Below are positions 1 through 6,222 of a DNA stretch of 6,745 bases, piece after piece. The notes beneath the pieces were generated by a model. It saw only the letters and a list, made by a program, of their open reading frames with translations. It searched no databases and was not told where the DNA came from. Numbering within the stretch: the stretch's first letter is position 1; every line of letters begins with the position of its first letter. The stretch is taken from assembly GCA_025360985.1 (NCBI GenBank), contig JANYBA010000142.1, forward strand, positions 1 to 6,745, written 5' to 3'. The translations under genes were made by a program, and so were the position numbers. The stretch comes from Gammaproteobacteria bacterium. GTDB lineage: Bacteria > Pseudomonadota > Gammaproteobacteria > Xanthomonadales > Xanthomonadaceae.

Positions 1-579
1 CAGGCTGGCGAGCCCGCGACGGACATGGGATTTCACCGTGCCGAGCGGCAGGCGGGTCAGCGTGGCGATGTCTTGGTGGCTCATGTCTTGGTGGAATGCC
101 AGGGTCAGGACTTGCCGTTGGATATCGCTGAGAGTCGCGAAGGTCGCTTGTACCGCTCGTGCCGAGGACCAGGCCTCTGCGGTTTGCTCGACGCTCAGGC
201 CTTCACATTCCGTATACGCGTCTTCGACCGCTTCCGGATGCAGTTCTACCTCGCCGGCGTGGCGACTGCATTTGCGCTGCCGGTCCACCGCCCGGCTCCA
301 GGCCAAGGTCTTGAGCCAGGCCAGCACCGAGCCGCGCTCACGGCAGTACTCGGCCGCCTTGTCCCAGACCTGCAGATAGAGGTCGCTGACCACCTCTTCG
401 GCATCGGCAGGATTGCGAACGACGCGCAGGATCAGGCCGTAGACGCAGCCGAGGCTGAGGTCGTAGAAGCGCGCCAGGGCCTGGGCGTCGCGCCCGGCGA
501 CCGATCGCAGCAGGCTGGCCAGCTGTTCCTCGTCGCCGGCGCTGGGCAGGGGTTTGGCCTGGGAGACGGGCGCTTGCAT
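1..579 (-). CDS. ECF-type RNA polymerase sigma factor, 3' end cut by window edge
   Basis: Group 4 (extracytoplasmic function) sigma factor that would direct core RNA polymerase to a small regulon. Reading the minus strand from the ATG at 579-577 gives 193 codons, open to the window edge. Residues about 35-100 are sigma region 2, with the typical DAEEVVSDLYLQVWDKA helix at 59-75 and a GSVLAWL segment at 83-89. Residues about 144-193 are region 4, with an SHQDIATLTRLPLGTVKSHV helix-turn-helix at 167-186. Only the last few residues of region 4 should be missing. The linker between the regions is short and there is no extra C-terminal domain in view. It resembles the SigK-like ECF group, which pairs with an anti-sigma factor encoded just downstream; that partner would lie beyond the left edge, and this grouping is inference. 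There is no convincing Shine-Dalgarno before the ATG, and an intrinsic terminator ends 17 nt upstream, so the control of this gene looks unusual. The open frame on the opposite strand is a shadow. Confidence 0.9.
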   Translation of the reverse strand, partial: MQAPVSQAKPLPSAGDEEQLASLLRSVAGRDAQALARFYDLSLGCVYGLILRVVRNPADAEEVVSDLYLQVWDKAAEYCRERGSVLAWLKTLAWSRAVDRQRKCSRHAGEVELHPEAVEDAYTECEGLSVEQTAEAWSSARAVQATFATLSDIQRQVLTLAFHQDMSHQDIATLTRLPLGTVKSHVRRGLASL

Positions 580-596
580 GCCGTGAAAGAGTACGC

Positions 597-626
597 AAAA
601 AAAAAGGCGGCCGCTTTGCGGTCGCC
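597..626 (-). terminator. Intrinsic terminator upstream of the ECF sigma gene
   Basis: Read on the minus strand, GGCGACCGC, then an AAA loop, then GCGGCCGCC is followed directly by nine Ts. Eight of nine positions pair, with one A-C mismatch in the middle, and the next base outside (A) can pair with the first U. GC-rich stem, short loop and uninterrupted U-tract are the textbook form of a Rho-independent terminator. It faces the sigma gene and stops 17 nt before its ATG; the next gene upstream is on the other strand, so it does not end any visible coding transcript. Confidence 0.8.
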
Positions 627-680
627 TGAATCCCTGCTCAAGGGTTGGGGCCGGCCGCTCTCCGGGGTAAGTGAGCGACC
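597..680 (-). promoter_or_regulatory. Candidate transcription attenuator in the sigma-factor leader
   Basis: Upstream of the terminator, the minus-strand RNA can form a hairpin in which GGUCGCUC (680-673) pairs with GAGCGGCC (660-653) over 8 bp, one of them a G-U wobble, with a 12-nt loop. The downstream arm overlaps GCGGCCG (658-652), which is fully complementary to CGGCCGC (613-607) inside the right arm of the terminator. The upstream hairpin and the terminator are therefore compatible with each other, while a 7-bp all-GC alternative pairing would disrupt both. That is the logic of an attenuator. The caveat is that GCGGCC-type sequences are near-palindromic and pair easily by chance. I recognise no known riboswitch or T-box motif. 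An independent small RNA ending at 597 is an alternative. Confidence 0.35.
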
Positions 681-711
681 AGGCATAGATAAGAACGTCG
701 GGGCCGGCAGG

Positions 712-727
712 AACCGGACAACCGGAC
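712..727. repeat. Tandem 8-bp direct repeat
   Basis: The octamer aaccggac occurs twice head to tail at 712-719 and 720-727 in the non-coding region. It could be a slippage product or a pair of binding half-sites. It lies where the sigma-gene leader or its promoter might be. Function unknown. Confidence 0.45.
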
Positions 728-831
728 TTTCGGCTCGGAACCCTGCACGCGCTGTCGCTAGAGCGATTGCTTTACAATACGCCGCGCCAGAGTCCCGGCC
801 AGCCGCCATACTAAGTCACAATATCCCTTTA

Positions 832-867
832 GTTACATTAACGTACTGGCGTTTATTGCAGTAGATT
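832..867 (+). promoter_or_regulatory. Candidate promoter and operator for the leucine dehydrogenase operon
   Basis: In the AT-rich zone, TTAACG (838-843) and TAGATT (862-867), 18 nt apart, each match 4 of 6 bases of the sigma-70 -35 and -10 elements. This would put the start of transcription near 874 and give a leader of roughly 35-40 nt. The inverted repeat GTTA-cat-TAAC (832-842) overlaps the proposed -35, a position suited to a repressor. Leucine catabolic genes in related bacteria are often controlled by the MerR-family regulator LiuR, but I cannot confirm that this is its site. Confidence 0.35.
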
Positions 868-910
868 CTAGCCAGATCGAGTCGCCGCTACGCGCCACCC
901 GGAGCTTCCC

Positions 911-2011
911 ATGCTTTTTGAAACGCTCGCCAAGACCGGCCACGAAGAAGTCGTCTATTGCCACAACAAGGACGCCGGCCTCAAGGCGATCATCGCCATC
1001 CACAACACCGTGCTCGGCCCTGCCCTCGGCGGCACCCGCATGTGGCCCTATGCTACCGAACAGGACGCGCTCAACGACGTGCTGCGCCTGAGCCGCGGCA
1101 TGACCTACAAGGCGGCCGTTTCCGGCCTCAACCTCGGCGGCGGCAAGGCGGTGATCATCGGCGATCCGGGCCAGGACAAGTCCGAGGCGCTGTTCCGCGC
1201 CTTCGGCCGCTTCGTCAATTCGCTCGGCGGCCGCTACATCACCGCCGAGGACGTCGGCATCGACGTCAACGACATGGAACACGTGTTCCGCGAAACCGAG
1301 TTCGTCACCGGCGTGCACCAGGTCCACGGCGGTTCCGGCGATCCTTCGCCGTTCACTGCCTACGGCACCCTGCAGGGGCTGATGGCGGCGCTGCAGTTCA
1401 AGCACGACAACGAGGACGTCGGCAACTACAGCTACGCCGTGCAGGGCGTCGGTCACGTCGGCATGGAATTCGTCAAGCTGCTGCGCGAACGCGGCGCCAA
1501 GGTCTGGGTCACCGACATGAACAAGGCCGCGGTCCAGCGCGCCGTCGACGAATACGGCTGCGAAGCCGTCGGCCTCGACGAGATCTACGACGTGCCGGCC
1601 GACGTCTATTCGCCGACCGCCCTCGGCGGCACCATCAACGAAAACACCATCGACCGCATCAAGGCCAAGATCATCTGCGGCGCCGCCAACAACCAGCTGG
1701 CCACCGATGCCATCGGCGACGAGTTGCAGAAGCGCGGCGTGCTCTATGCCCCGGACTACGCGGTCAACGCCGGCGGCCTGATGAACGTCTCGCTGGAAAT
1801 CGATGGCTACAACCGCGAGCGCGCCATGCGCATGATGCGCACCATCTACTACAACCTCGGCCGCATCTTCGAGATCAGCGCCCGCGACAACATCCCGACC
1901 TACAAGGCCGCCGACCACATGGCCGAAGAACGCATCGAGGCGATCGGCAAGTTGCGGTTGCCGCACCTGGGCGTGCAGGCGCCGCGCTTCCAGGGCCGCA
2001 GCGGTCGCTGA
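911..2011 (+). CDS. ldh: Leucine dehydrogenase (Glu/Leu/Phe/Val dehydrogenase family)
   Basis: NAD-dependent oxidative deamination of leucine (also valine and isoleucine) to the 2-oxo acid and ammonia, in the cytosol. The product is 366 residues, the usual size of the family. The N-terminal half carries the glycine-rich catalytic region with K67 (TYKAAV) and K79 (LNLGGGKAV), matching K68 and K80 of Bacillus leucine dehydrogenases, and D114 in TAEDVGID. The Rossmann domain begins at VQGVGHVG (177-184), with D202 at the end of the second strand, as expected for NAD rather than [12 protein letters not shown] (256-263) and NAGGLMNV (286-293) are family segments. Compared from memory with the Bacillus pocket residues L40, A113, V291 and V294, this protein has L39, A112, L290 and V293, so one pocket position is larger. 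GGAG at 901-904, six bases before the ATG, is a good ribosome site and supports this start. It is the first gene of an operon with the isovaleryl-CoA dehydrogenase, 4 nt downstream. The long open frame on the opposite strand is a shadow. Confidence 0.95.
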   Translation: MLFETLAKTGHEEVVYCHNKDAGLKAIIAIHNTVLGPALGGTRMWPYATEQDALNDVLRLSRGMTYKAAVSGLNLGGGKAVIIGDPGQDKSEALFRAFGRFVNSLGGRYITAEDVGIDVNDMEHVFRETEFVTGVHQVHGGSGDPSPFTAYGTLQGLMAALQFKHDNEDVGNYSYAVQGVGHVGMEFVKLLRERGAKVWVTDMNKAAVQRAVDEYGCEAVGLDEIYDVPADVYSPTALGGTINENTIDRIKAKIICGAANNQLATDAIGDELQKRGVLYAPDYAVNAGGLMNVSLEIDGYNRERAMRMMRTIYYNLGRIFEISARDNIPTYKAADHMAEERIEAIGKLRLPHLGVQAPRFQGRSGR

Positions 2012-2015
2012 CCGG

Positions 2016-3173
2016 ATGCGCACTTTCCCGCTCGGCGACGACATCGACAGCCTGCGCGAGGCGGTTCGCCGGTTCGCCGAGGCCGAGATCGCCCCGCGGG
2101 CGGCGCAGATCGACCACGACAACGTTTTCCCGCCGGACCTGTGGCCCAAGCTGGGCGAGATGGGCCTGCTCGGCATCACCGTGCCGACCGAGTACGGCGG
2201 ATCGGGCCTGGGCTTCCTCGCGCACCTGGTGGCGATGGAAGAGATCTCGCGGGCTTCCGGCAGCATCGGCCTGAGCTACGGCGCGCACTCCAACCTGTGC
2301 GTGCAGAACCTCTACCACAACGGCAACGAAGCGCAGCGGAACAAATACCTGCCGAAGTTGTGCAGTGGCGAGTTCAAGGGCGCCCTGGCGATGAGCGAGC
2401 CCGGCGCCGGCTCCGATGTGGTCGGCTCCATGGCTTGCCGGGCTGAGTTGAGCGGCGATGCCTGGGTGGCCAACGGCAGCAAGATGTGGATCACCAACGG
2501 GCCCGAGGCCGACGTCGCGGTGGTTTACATGCGTACCGCCGGCAAGGACGCGGGTTCGCGCTGCATGACCGCCTTCATCGTCGAGCGCGGCATGAAGGGA
2601 TACGCCACCGCGCAGAAGCTCGACAAGTTCGGCATGCGCGGCTCCAACACCTGCGAGCTGGTATTCGAGGACTGCGAGATCCCGGCGGCCAACGTCCTCG
2701 GCGAGGTCAACCAGGGCGTCAGGGTGCTGATGGGCGGCCTCAATACCGAGAGACTCGTCCTGACGGGTGGTCCGATCGGGCTGATGCAGGCGGCCCTCGA
2801 CATCGCCCTGCCTTACGTGCGCGAGCGCAAGCAATTCGACGCCGCGATCGGCACCTTCGGCCTGATGCAGGGCAAGATTGCCGACATGTACACGGCGTTG
2901 CAGTCCAGCCGCGCCTTCGCCTACCAGGTCGCGCGTGACTTCGATGCCGGCCACGCCTCGCGGATCGATCCCGCCGCCTGCCTGCTGCACGCGTCGGAAG
3001 CCGCGGTGCAGGTGGCGCTTGAAGGCATCCAGGCGCTCGGCGGCAACGGCTACATCAACGAATACGCTACCGGCCGGATCCTGCGCGACGCAAAGCTCTA
3101 CGCGATCGGCGCCGGCACCAACGAGATCCGGCGCATGCTTATTGGCCGCGAGCTGTTCGAGGGCCACAACTAG
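2016..3173 (+). CDS. liuA: Isovaleryl-CoA dehydrogenase
   Basis: FAD flavoenzyme that oxidises isovaleryl-CoA to 3-methylcrotonyl-CoA in leucine breakdown and passes electrons to electron-transfer flavoprotein. The product is 385 residues with the three-part acyl-CoA dehydrogenase fold. Visible landmarks are [13 protein letters not shown] (123-135), the KMWITNG strand (156-162), [11 protein letters not shown] (205-215), [20 protein letters not shown] (341-360) and GAGTNEIRR (365-373). Specificity is well supported. Most acyl-CoA dehydrogenases carry their catalytic Glu in the late xEGT loop, but this protein has Ala there (A366 in GAGT). The Glu is instead at E245 in [13 protein letters not shown], the arrangement of isovaleryl-CoA dehydrogenase (E254 in the human enzyme). 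The ATG follows the leucine dehydrogenase stop by 4 nt with no strong ribosome site, so translational coupling is likely. The methylcrotonyl-CoA carboxylase and hydratase genes that commonly follow liuA are not next to it here. Confidence 0.95.
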   Translation: MRTFPLGDDIDSLREAVRRFAEAEIAPRAAQIDHDNVFPPDLWPKLGEMGLLGITVPTEYGGSGLGFLAHLVAMEEISRASGSIGLSYGAHSNLCVQNLYHNGNEAQRNKYLPKLCSGEFKGALAMSEPGAGSDVVGSMACRAELSGDAWVANGSKMWITNGPEADVAVVYMRTAGKDAGSRCMTAFIVERGMKGYATAQKLDKFGMRGSNTCELVFEDCEIPAANVLGEVNQGVRVLMGGLNTERLVLTGGPIGLMQAALDIALPYVRERKQFDAAIGTFGLMQGKIADMYTALQSSRAFAYQVARDFDAGHASRIDPAACLLHASEAAVQVALEGIQALGGNGYINEYATGRILRDAKLYAIGAGTNEIRRMLIGRELFEGHN

Positions 3174-3225
3174 GCCTGCTTCGCGGCAAGGCGTTGGACG
3201 CGAGCTGTTCGACGACCGCCATTGA
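3141..3225 (+). repeat. Degenerate direct repeat of the dehydrogenase 3' end
   Basis: The last 33 nt of the isovaleryl-CoA dehydrogenase gene (3141-3173) recur imperfectly at 3193-3225, 52 nt downstream. By eye, 24 of 33 positions are identical, including an exact 14-mer, cgcgagctgttcga, at 3147-3160 and 3199-3212. Both copies end in a stop codon in the same register: the first reads [14 protein letters not shown] (TAG), the second VGRELFDDRH-stop (TGA). The offset of 52 is not a multiple of three, so the second copy is not in frame with the first. It looks like a decayed duplicate tail, or the remnant of another acyl-CoA dehydrogenase gene lost by deletion. Confidence 0.6.
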
Positions 3226-3315
3226 TCCGGGGCTGAGTTCGATTTGTGAAGGAAGTCGGGTTTTCCCTGAACGGTTTGGCTAGACTCAGTGCTACCCCGC
3301 CCGCGGCCGCCAGCA

Positions 3316-4824
3316 ATGGACTTCCTCGCCCGACCCGCTCCCACGACCCTCGCGCCATGGAAGGTCCTGCTGGTCGACGACGAGCCGGAGATCCATGAAG
3401 TCACTCGGCTGGTGCTGGGAGGCTTCAAGTTCGAGGACCGGCCGCTGCTGATCCATTCGGCGATGACAGCCGCGGAAGCGCGCGAGTCGCTCGCCGAGAA
3501 TCCGGACACCGCGGTCATCCTCCTCGACGTGGTCATGGAGAGCGACCAGGCCGGGCTGCACCTGGTCGAGTACATCCGCAAGACGCTCGGCAATCGCAAT
3601 ATCCGCATCGTCCTGCGCACCGGCGAACCCGGCCAGGCGCCCGAGCAGGAAGTGATCACCCGTTACGACATCAACGATTACAAGGAAAAAACCGAGCTCA
3701 CCGCCCAGAAGCTTTTCACGACCATGTTCGCGTCCCTGCGCGCCTACCGCGACATCATGATCATCGAGGCCAACAAGCGCGGGCTCGAGCGCGTTATCGC
3801 GGCATCGGCGCATATTTTTTCCCACGAAAAGACCTCCGAGTTCGCCTCGGCAGTGCTGTCGCAATTGGCCAACCTGGTCGGACTGCAGCGCGGCGCGCTG
3901 TATTGCCGGGTCGGCGGCGCGCCCGACAGCAACAACGGCCATATCCGGGTCGCGGCGGCGACCGGGGAATTCACCCGCTACGTCGACCACAATGCCGACG
4001 AAGAGCTGCCGGCGCACATGCTGGCAAGCCTGCAGACGGCCCTTTCCGAGCGTCGCCACCAGTTCCACAAGGACCACTACGTCCTGCACTTCACGGACAG
4101 CCAGCGCGCCGACAGCCTGCTTTACGTCGGCGAGTCCTGGGACCTGGACGAGCTCGATTTCAAGCTGGTCGAGGTGTTCTGCACCAATGTCTCGATCGGC
4201 TACGAGAACCTGCACCTCAACCAGGAACTGGTCGAGGCGCAGATGGAGATGATCTTTCTGCTCGCCGGCGCCGCCGAATCGCGCTCGCAGGAAACCGCCG
4301 CCCACGTCAGGCGGGTTGGCGAGATGGCCTGGTTCCTCGCCAATCGCCTGCAGATGGAGGAGGCGCGCTGCGAACAGCTCCGGCACGCAGCGCCACTGCA
4401 CGATATCGGGAAAATCGGCATTCGCGACGCCGTGCTCAACAAGCCGGGCGCGCACTCGGTCACCGAGCAGGTGGAAATGCGCCGGCACGCGGAAATTGGC
4501 CACCAGATGCTGTCGCATTCGCGCCGCGGCATCCTCAAGCTGGCGGCGGAAATCGCCCTGACCCACCACGAGAACTGGGACGGCAGCGGCTATCCGCGCG
4601 GGTTGTCCGGCGAAGACATTCCGATCAGCGGCCGCATCACCATGCTCGCCGATGTCTACGATGCGCTCGGCAGCCACCGCTGCTACAAGGAGCCGTGGAC
4701 GCCCGAGGCGATCCACGCCTACATGGTCGAGCAGAGCGGCAAGAAGTTCGATCCCAAGCTGGTCAAGCTGCTGCTCGACAACTGGGACACCGTCCAGGAC
4801 ATCCGGGCGCGGATGCCGGACTGA
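3316..4824 (+). CDS. Response regulator with receiver, DUF3369 and HD-GYP domains (c-di-GMP phosphodiesterase)
   Basis: Cytosolic two-component output protein predicted to hydrolyse cyclic-di-GMP when phosphorylated. Numbering from the ATG at 3316 (502 residues), the receiver spans about 15-140: acidic pocket D21/D22/E23, phospho-acceptor D71 in ILLDVVME, T102 and switch K125. DUF3369 spans about 151-296; it is a GAF-like region of unclear ligand. The HD-GYP domain fills about 305-490 and is complete: E326, H330, the H362-D363 pair, K366, H391, H417/H418, D446, and GYP at 425-427. The spacing of these residues equals that of the structurally known PmGH (E185, H189, H221, D222, K225, H250, H276, H277, D305), so an active, metal-rich enzyme is expected. 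An in-frame GTG at 3289 would add nine Pro/Arg-rich residues before the receiver; I prefer the ATG because a possible -10 (tagact, 3281-3286) sits just before the GTG. The likely partner is the convergent histidine kinase. Neither start has a strong ribosome site. Confidence 0.92.
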   Translation: MDFLARPAPTTLAPWKVLLVDDEPEIHEVTRLVLGGFKFEDRPLLIHSAMTAAEARESLAENPDTAVILLDVVMESDQAGLHLVEYIRKTLGNRNIRIVLRTGEPGQAPEQEVITRYDINDYKEKTELTAQKLFTTMFASLRAYRDIMIIEANKRGLERVIAASAHIFSHEKTSEFASAVLSQLANLVGLQRGALYCRVGGAPDSNNGHIRVAAATGEFTRYVDHNADEELPAHMLASLQTALSERRHQFHKDHYVLHFTDSQRADSLLYVGESWDLDELDFKLVEVFCTNVSIGYENLHLNQELVEAQMEMIFLLAGAAESRSQETAAHVRRVGEMAWFLANRLQMEEARCEQLRHAAPLHDIGKIGIRDAVLNKPGAHSVTEQVEMRRHAEIGHQMLSHSRRGILKLAAEIALTHHENWDGSGYPRGLSGEDIPISGRITMLADVYDALGSHRCYKEPWTPEAIHAYMVEQSGKKFDPKLVKLLLDNWDTVQDIRARMPD

Positions 4825-4832
4825 GCCGCGTC

Positions 4833-4845
4833 ACGCCGTCGGCGT
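4833..4845. other. Small inverted repeat between convergent genes
   Basis: ACGCCG-T-CGGCGT is a perfect 6-bp inverted repeat; as RNA it could form a 5-bp stem with a 3-nt loop from either strand. It fills most of the 20-bp gap and its last base is the final base of the kinase stop codon. No T-tract follows on either side, so it is at best a weak bidirectional transcript end or roadblock. Confidence 0.3.
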
Positions 4846-6098
4846 CATGCCTTGGGAATTCGCCAACTGAAGCGCACGCCCTCGCCCGGGGCGCTTTCGC
4901 AGGCGATCGAGCCGCCAAGCACCTGCGTGGCCAGGTTCCAGACGATGTGCAGACCCAAGCCGGATCCGCCCTCGCCGCGGCGGGTGGTGAAGAACGGTTC
5001 GAACATGCGTCGGCGCACGTCTTCGGTCATGCCCTTGCCGTCGTCGCGGTAGGCGAGCAGCACGTTGCCGTCCTCACGGCTGACCGCCAGGCGGATGAGT
5101 CCCTCGGCGCGGCCGTCGAAGCCGTGCCGGAGCGAATTCATCACGAGGTTGGCGACGACCTGGTAGATCGCCCCGGGATAGGTGTCGACCAGCATCGGCC
5201 CCGGGCAGTCGAGTTCGATCCGATAGGGCGTCTTCTTCAGCGCCGGCTTGAGCGAGGTCAGGATTTCCTGCAGGTACACCGCGAGATCGAGCCGGCGCCG
5301 TTCTTCGTTGGACTGGTCCACCGCGACCTGTTTGAAACTACGCACGAGCTCGTCGGCGCGGCGCAGGTTGCGCAGGATCAGCTGGGCGCTTTCCATCGCC
5401 AGCTGCCGGAATTGGCCCAGGCGCTCGAGGGAGAGCGTGCCGGCATCGATCTCGAGGCCAATGCGCTTGGTCTCCTGCTCCAGGTGCGAAGCCGCGGTCA
5501 CCCCGATGCCCAGCGGCGTGTTGATTTCGTGGGCAACGCCGGCGACCAGGCCGCCGAGCGCCGCCATCTTCTCGGAATTGACCAGGTGCGCCTGCAAATG
5601 GTGCAACTCGTCCAGGCGCGCCTGCAATTCCTGGTTGCTGCGATCCAGGGCTTCGGTGCGCTGGCTGACCCGCGACTCCAGTTCCTGGTTGAGCACCTCG
5701 AGTTCGATCTCATGGTGCTTGAACTCGGTGACATCGCCGGTGGTACCGACCATGCGCAGGGCGCGACCGTCCGGTCCGCGGGCGACCACGCGTCCGCGGG
5801 TGCGCAGCCAACGCCAAAGTCCTTCGACGTCGCGGGCCCGGTAGGACACGTCCCAGTGGTCGGTCTGTCCCTTCAGGTGGCGGGCCATCGATGCGTCGAA
5901 CTCGGCGCGGTCGTCCGGGTGGATCTCGCTGCGCAGCTCGCTGGCATTCGTGACCAGGTCGTGCCCCGAAGCCTTGAGGTGGCGCAGGGGATTGGCGCGG
6001 GTGAACTGGTTGGCGGCGAGGTCCAGTCGCCAGAGCTCGTCGCCGGTGCTCCACAGCACCAGGTCGAGCAGCTTGTCGCCTTCTTCCGATGGAGGCAT
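4845..6098 (-). CDS. Soluble PAS-domain sensor histidine kinase
   Basis: Two-component kinase that should sense a cytosolic signal through its PAS domain, autophosphorylate on His and pass the phosphate to a response regulator, most simply the convergent HD-GYP regulator. The protein is 417 residues with no signal peptide or membrane helix. Residues about 12-127 form a PAS_3/PAC module (GDELWRLDL at 19-27, EIHPDD at 58-63, WLRTRGRVV at 97-105, VGTTGDVTEFK at 117-127). Residues about 128-175 are a predicted coiled coil rich in Glu, Leu and Gln. The phospho-His is H190 in GVAHEINTPLG. The ATPase domain shows the N-box ANLVMNSLRHGF (316-327), G1 DDGKGM (352-357), F-box FEPFFTT (366-372) and G2 GEGGSGLGLHIV (375-386). 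All motifs are intact; the H-box style suggests the HPK4 group. The start is well bounded: an in-frame TAG lies four codons upstream (6110-6108). It has no receiver or HPt domain. The ribosome site is weak. Confidence 0.92.
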   Translation of the reverse strand: MPPSEEGDKLLDLVLWSTGDELWRLDLAANQFTRANPLRHLKASGHDLVTNASELRSEIHPDDRAEFDASMARHLKGQTDHWDVSYRARDVEGLWRWLRTRGRVVARGPDGRALRMVGTTGDVTEFKHHEIELEVLNQELESRVSQRTEALDRSNQELQARLDELHHLQAHLVNSEKMAALGGLVAGVAHEINTPLGIGVTAASHLEQETKRIGLEIDAGTLSLERLGQFRQLAMESAQLILRNLRRADELVRSFKQVAVDQSNEERRRLDLAVYLQEILTSLKPALKKTPYRIELDCPGPMLVDTYPGAIYQVVANLVMNSLRHGFDGRAEGLIRLAVSREDGNVLLAYRDDGKGMTEDVRRRMFEPFFTTRRGEGGSGLGLHIVWNLATQVLGGSIACESAPGEGVRFSWRIPKA

Positions 6099-6160
6099 CG
6101 GCGCAGGCTAGAGGCTGGAACGGGCACTGGCAAGCGGATGACGCGGGCGCCGGGTAGTCA

Positions 6161-6169
6161 TGGGATAAT
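6161..6169 (+). promoter_or_regulatory. Candidate extended -10 promoter of the thiolase gene
   Basis: TGG followed by GATAAT (6164-6169) fits the extended -10 pattern TGn-TATAAT with 5 of 6 bases in the hexamer. No good -35 lies 16-18 nt upstream, which extended -10 promoters can tolerate. Transcription would begin near 6176, giving a leader of about 47 nt. It sits in the divergent gap between kinase and thiolase. Confidence 0.35.
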
Positions 6170-6222
6170 TTGCCATTGTCCTTTTTCGGTGGTCCGTCGC
6201 GGCCGCCCCAACCGGAGTTGCC

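Larger units (their letters stand above)
580..910. other. 331-nt intergenic region between divergent genes
   Basis: No credible protein gene is seen here. From left to right it holds: a minus-strand terminator (597-626); a small 4-bp hairpin (ccct 632-635 with aggg 641-644); a stronger hairpin (653-680); a tandem 8-bp repeat (712-727); a small inverted repeat tcgct-ag-agcga (755-766); and an AT-rich stretch (about 805-870) that stands out from the GC-rich surroundings and probably holds promoters for both directions. I could not identify a good sigma-70 promoter for the minus strand. The terminator on that strand has no protein gene upstream of it, so the region must contain either an untranslated leader of the sigma gene or a small RNA. 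Confidence 0.6.

Noticed and set aside
432..809. 125-codon minus-strand open frame across the terminator region, as a possible leader protein
   Set aside because: It runs through the hairpins and into the sigma gene in a different frame, lacks any motif, and its low-complexity composition is typical of chance frames.
25..864. Long plus-strand open frame covering the left end (279 codons)
   Set aside because: It lies opposite the ECF sigma factor, whose region 2 and region 4 motifs are unmistakable, then runs through the terminator and the non-coding gap. The translation shows no recognisable motif.
833..2266. 477-codon minus-strand open frame opposite leucine dehydrogenase
   Set aside because: Its sequence is dominated by Val, Ala, Asp and His as expected from the complement of GC-rich codons, and the plus strand encodes a complete catalytic enzyme.
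3174..3192. Hairpin after the isovaleryl-CoA dehydrogenase stop as a terminator (gcct with aggc)
   Set aside because: The stem is short with a bulge and there is no T-tract, so it does not support an intrinsic terminator. Read-through into the HD-GYP gene remains possible.
1875..3659. 594-codon minus-strand open frame opposite isovaleryl-CoA dehydrogenase
   Set aside because: It spans three plus-strand gene boundaries and a spacer, has shadow-type composition and shows no known motif.
607..6206. Recurrent octamer gcggccgc at 607, 1227, 3303, 4628 and 6199
   Set aside because: Five copies looked like a repeat family, three of them between genes. The octamer is an all-GC palindrome, only a few copies above rough expectation for this base composition, and two copies are simply Gly/Arg/Ala codons inside genes.
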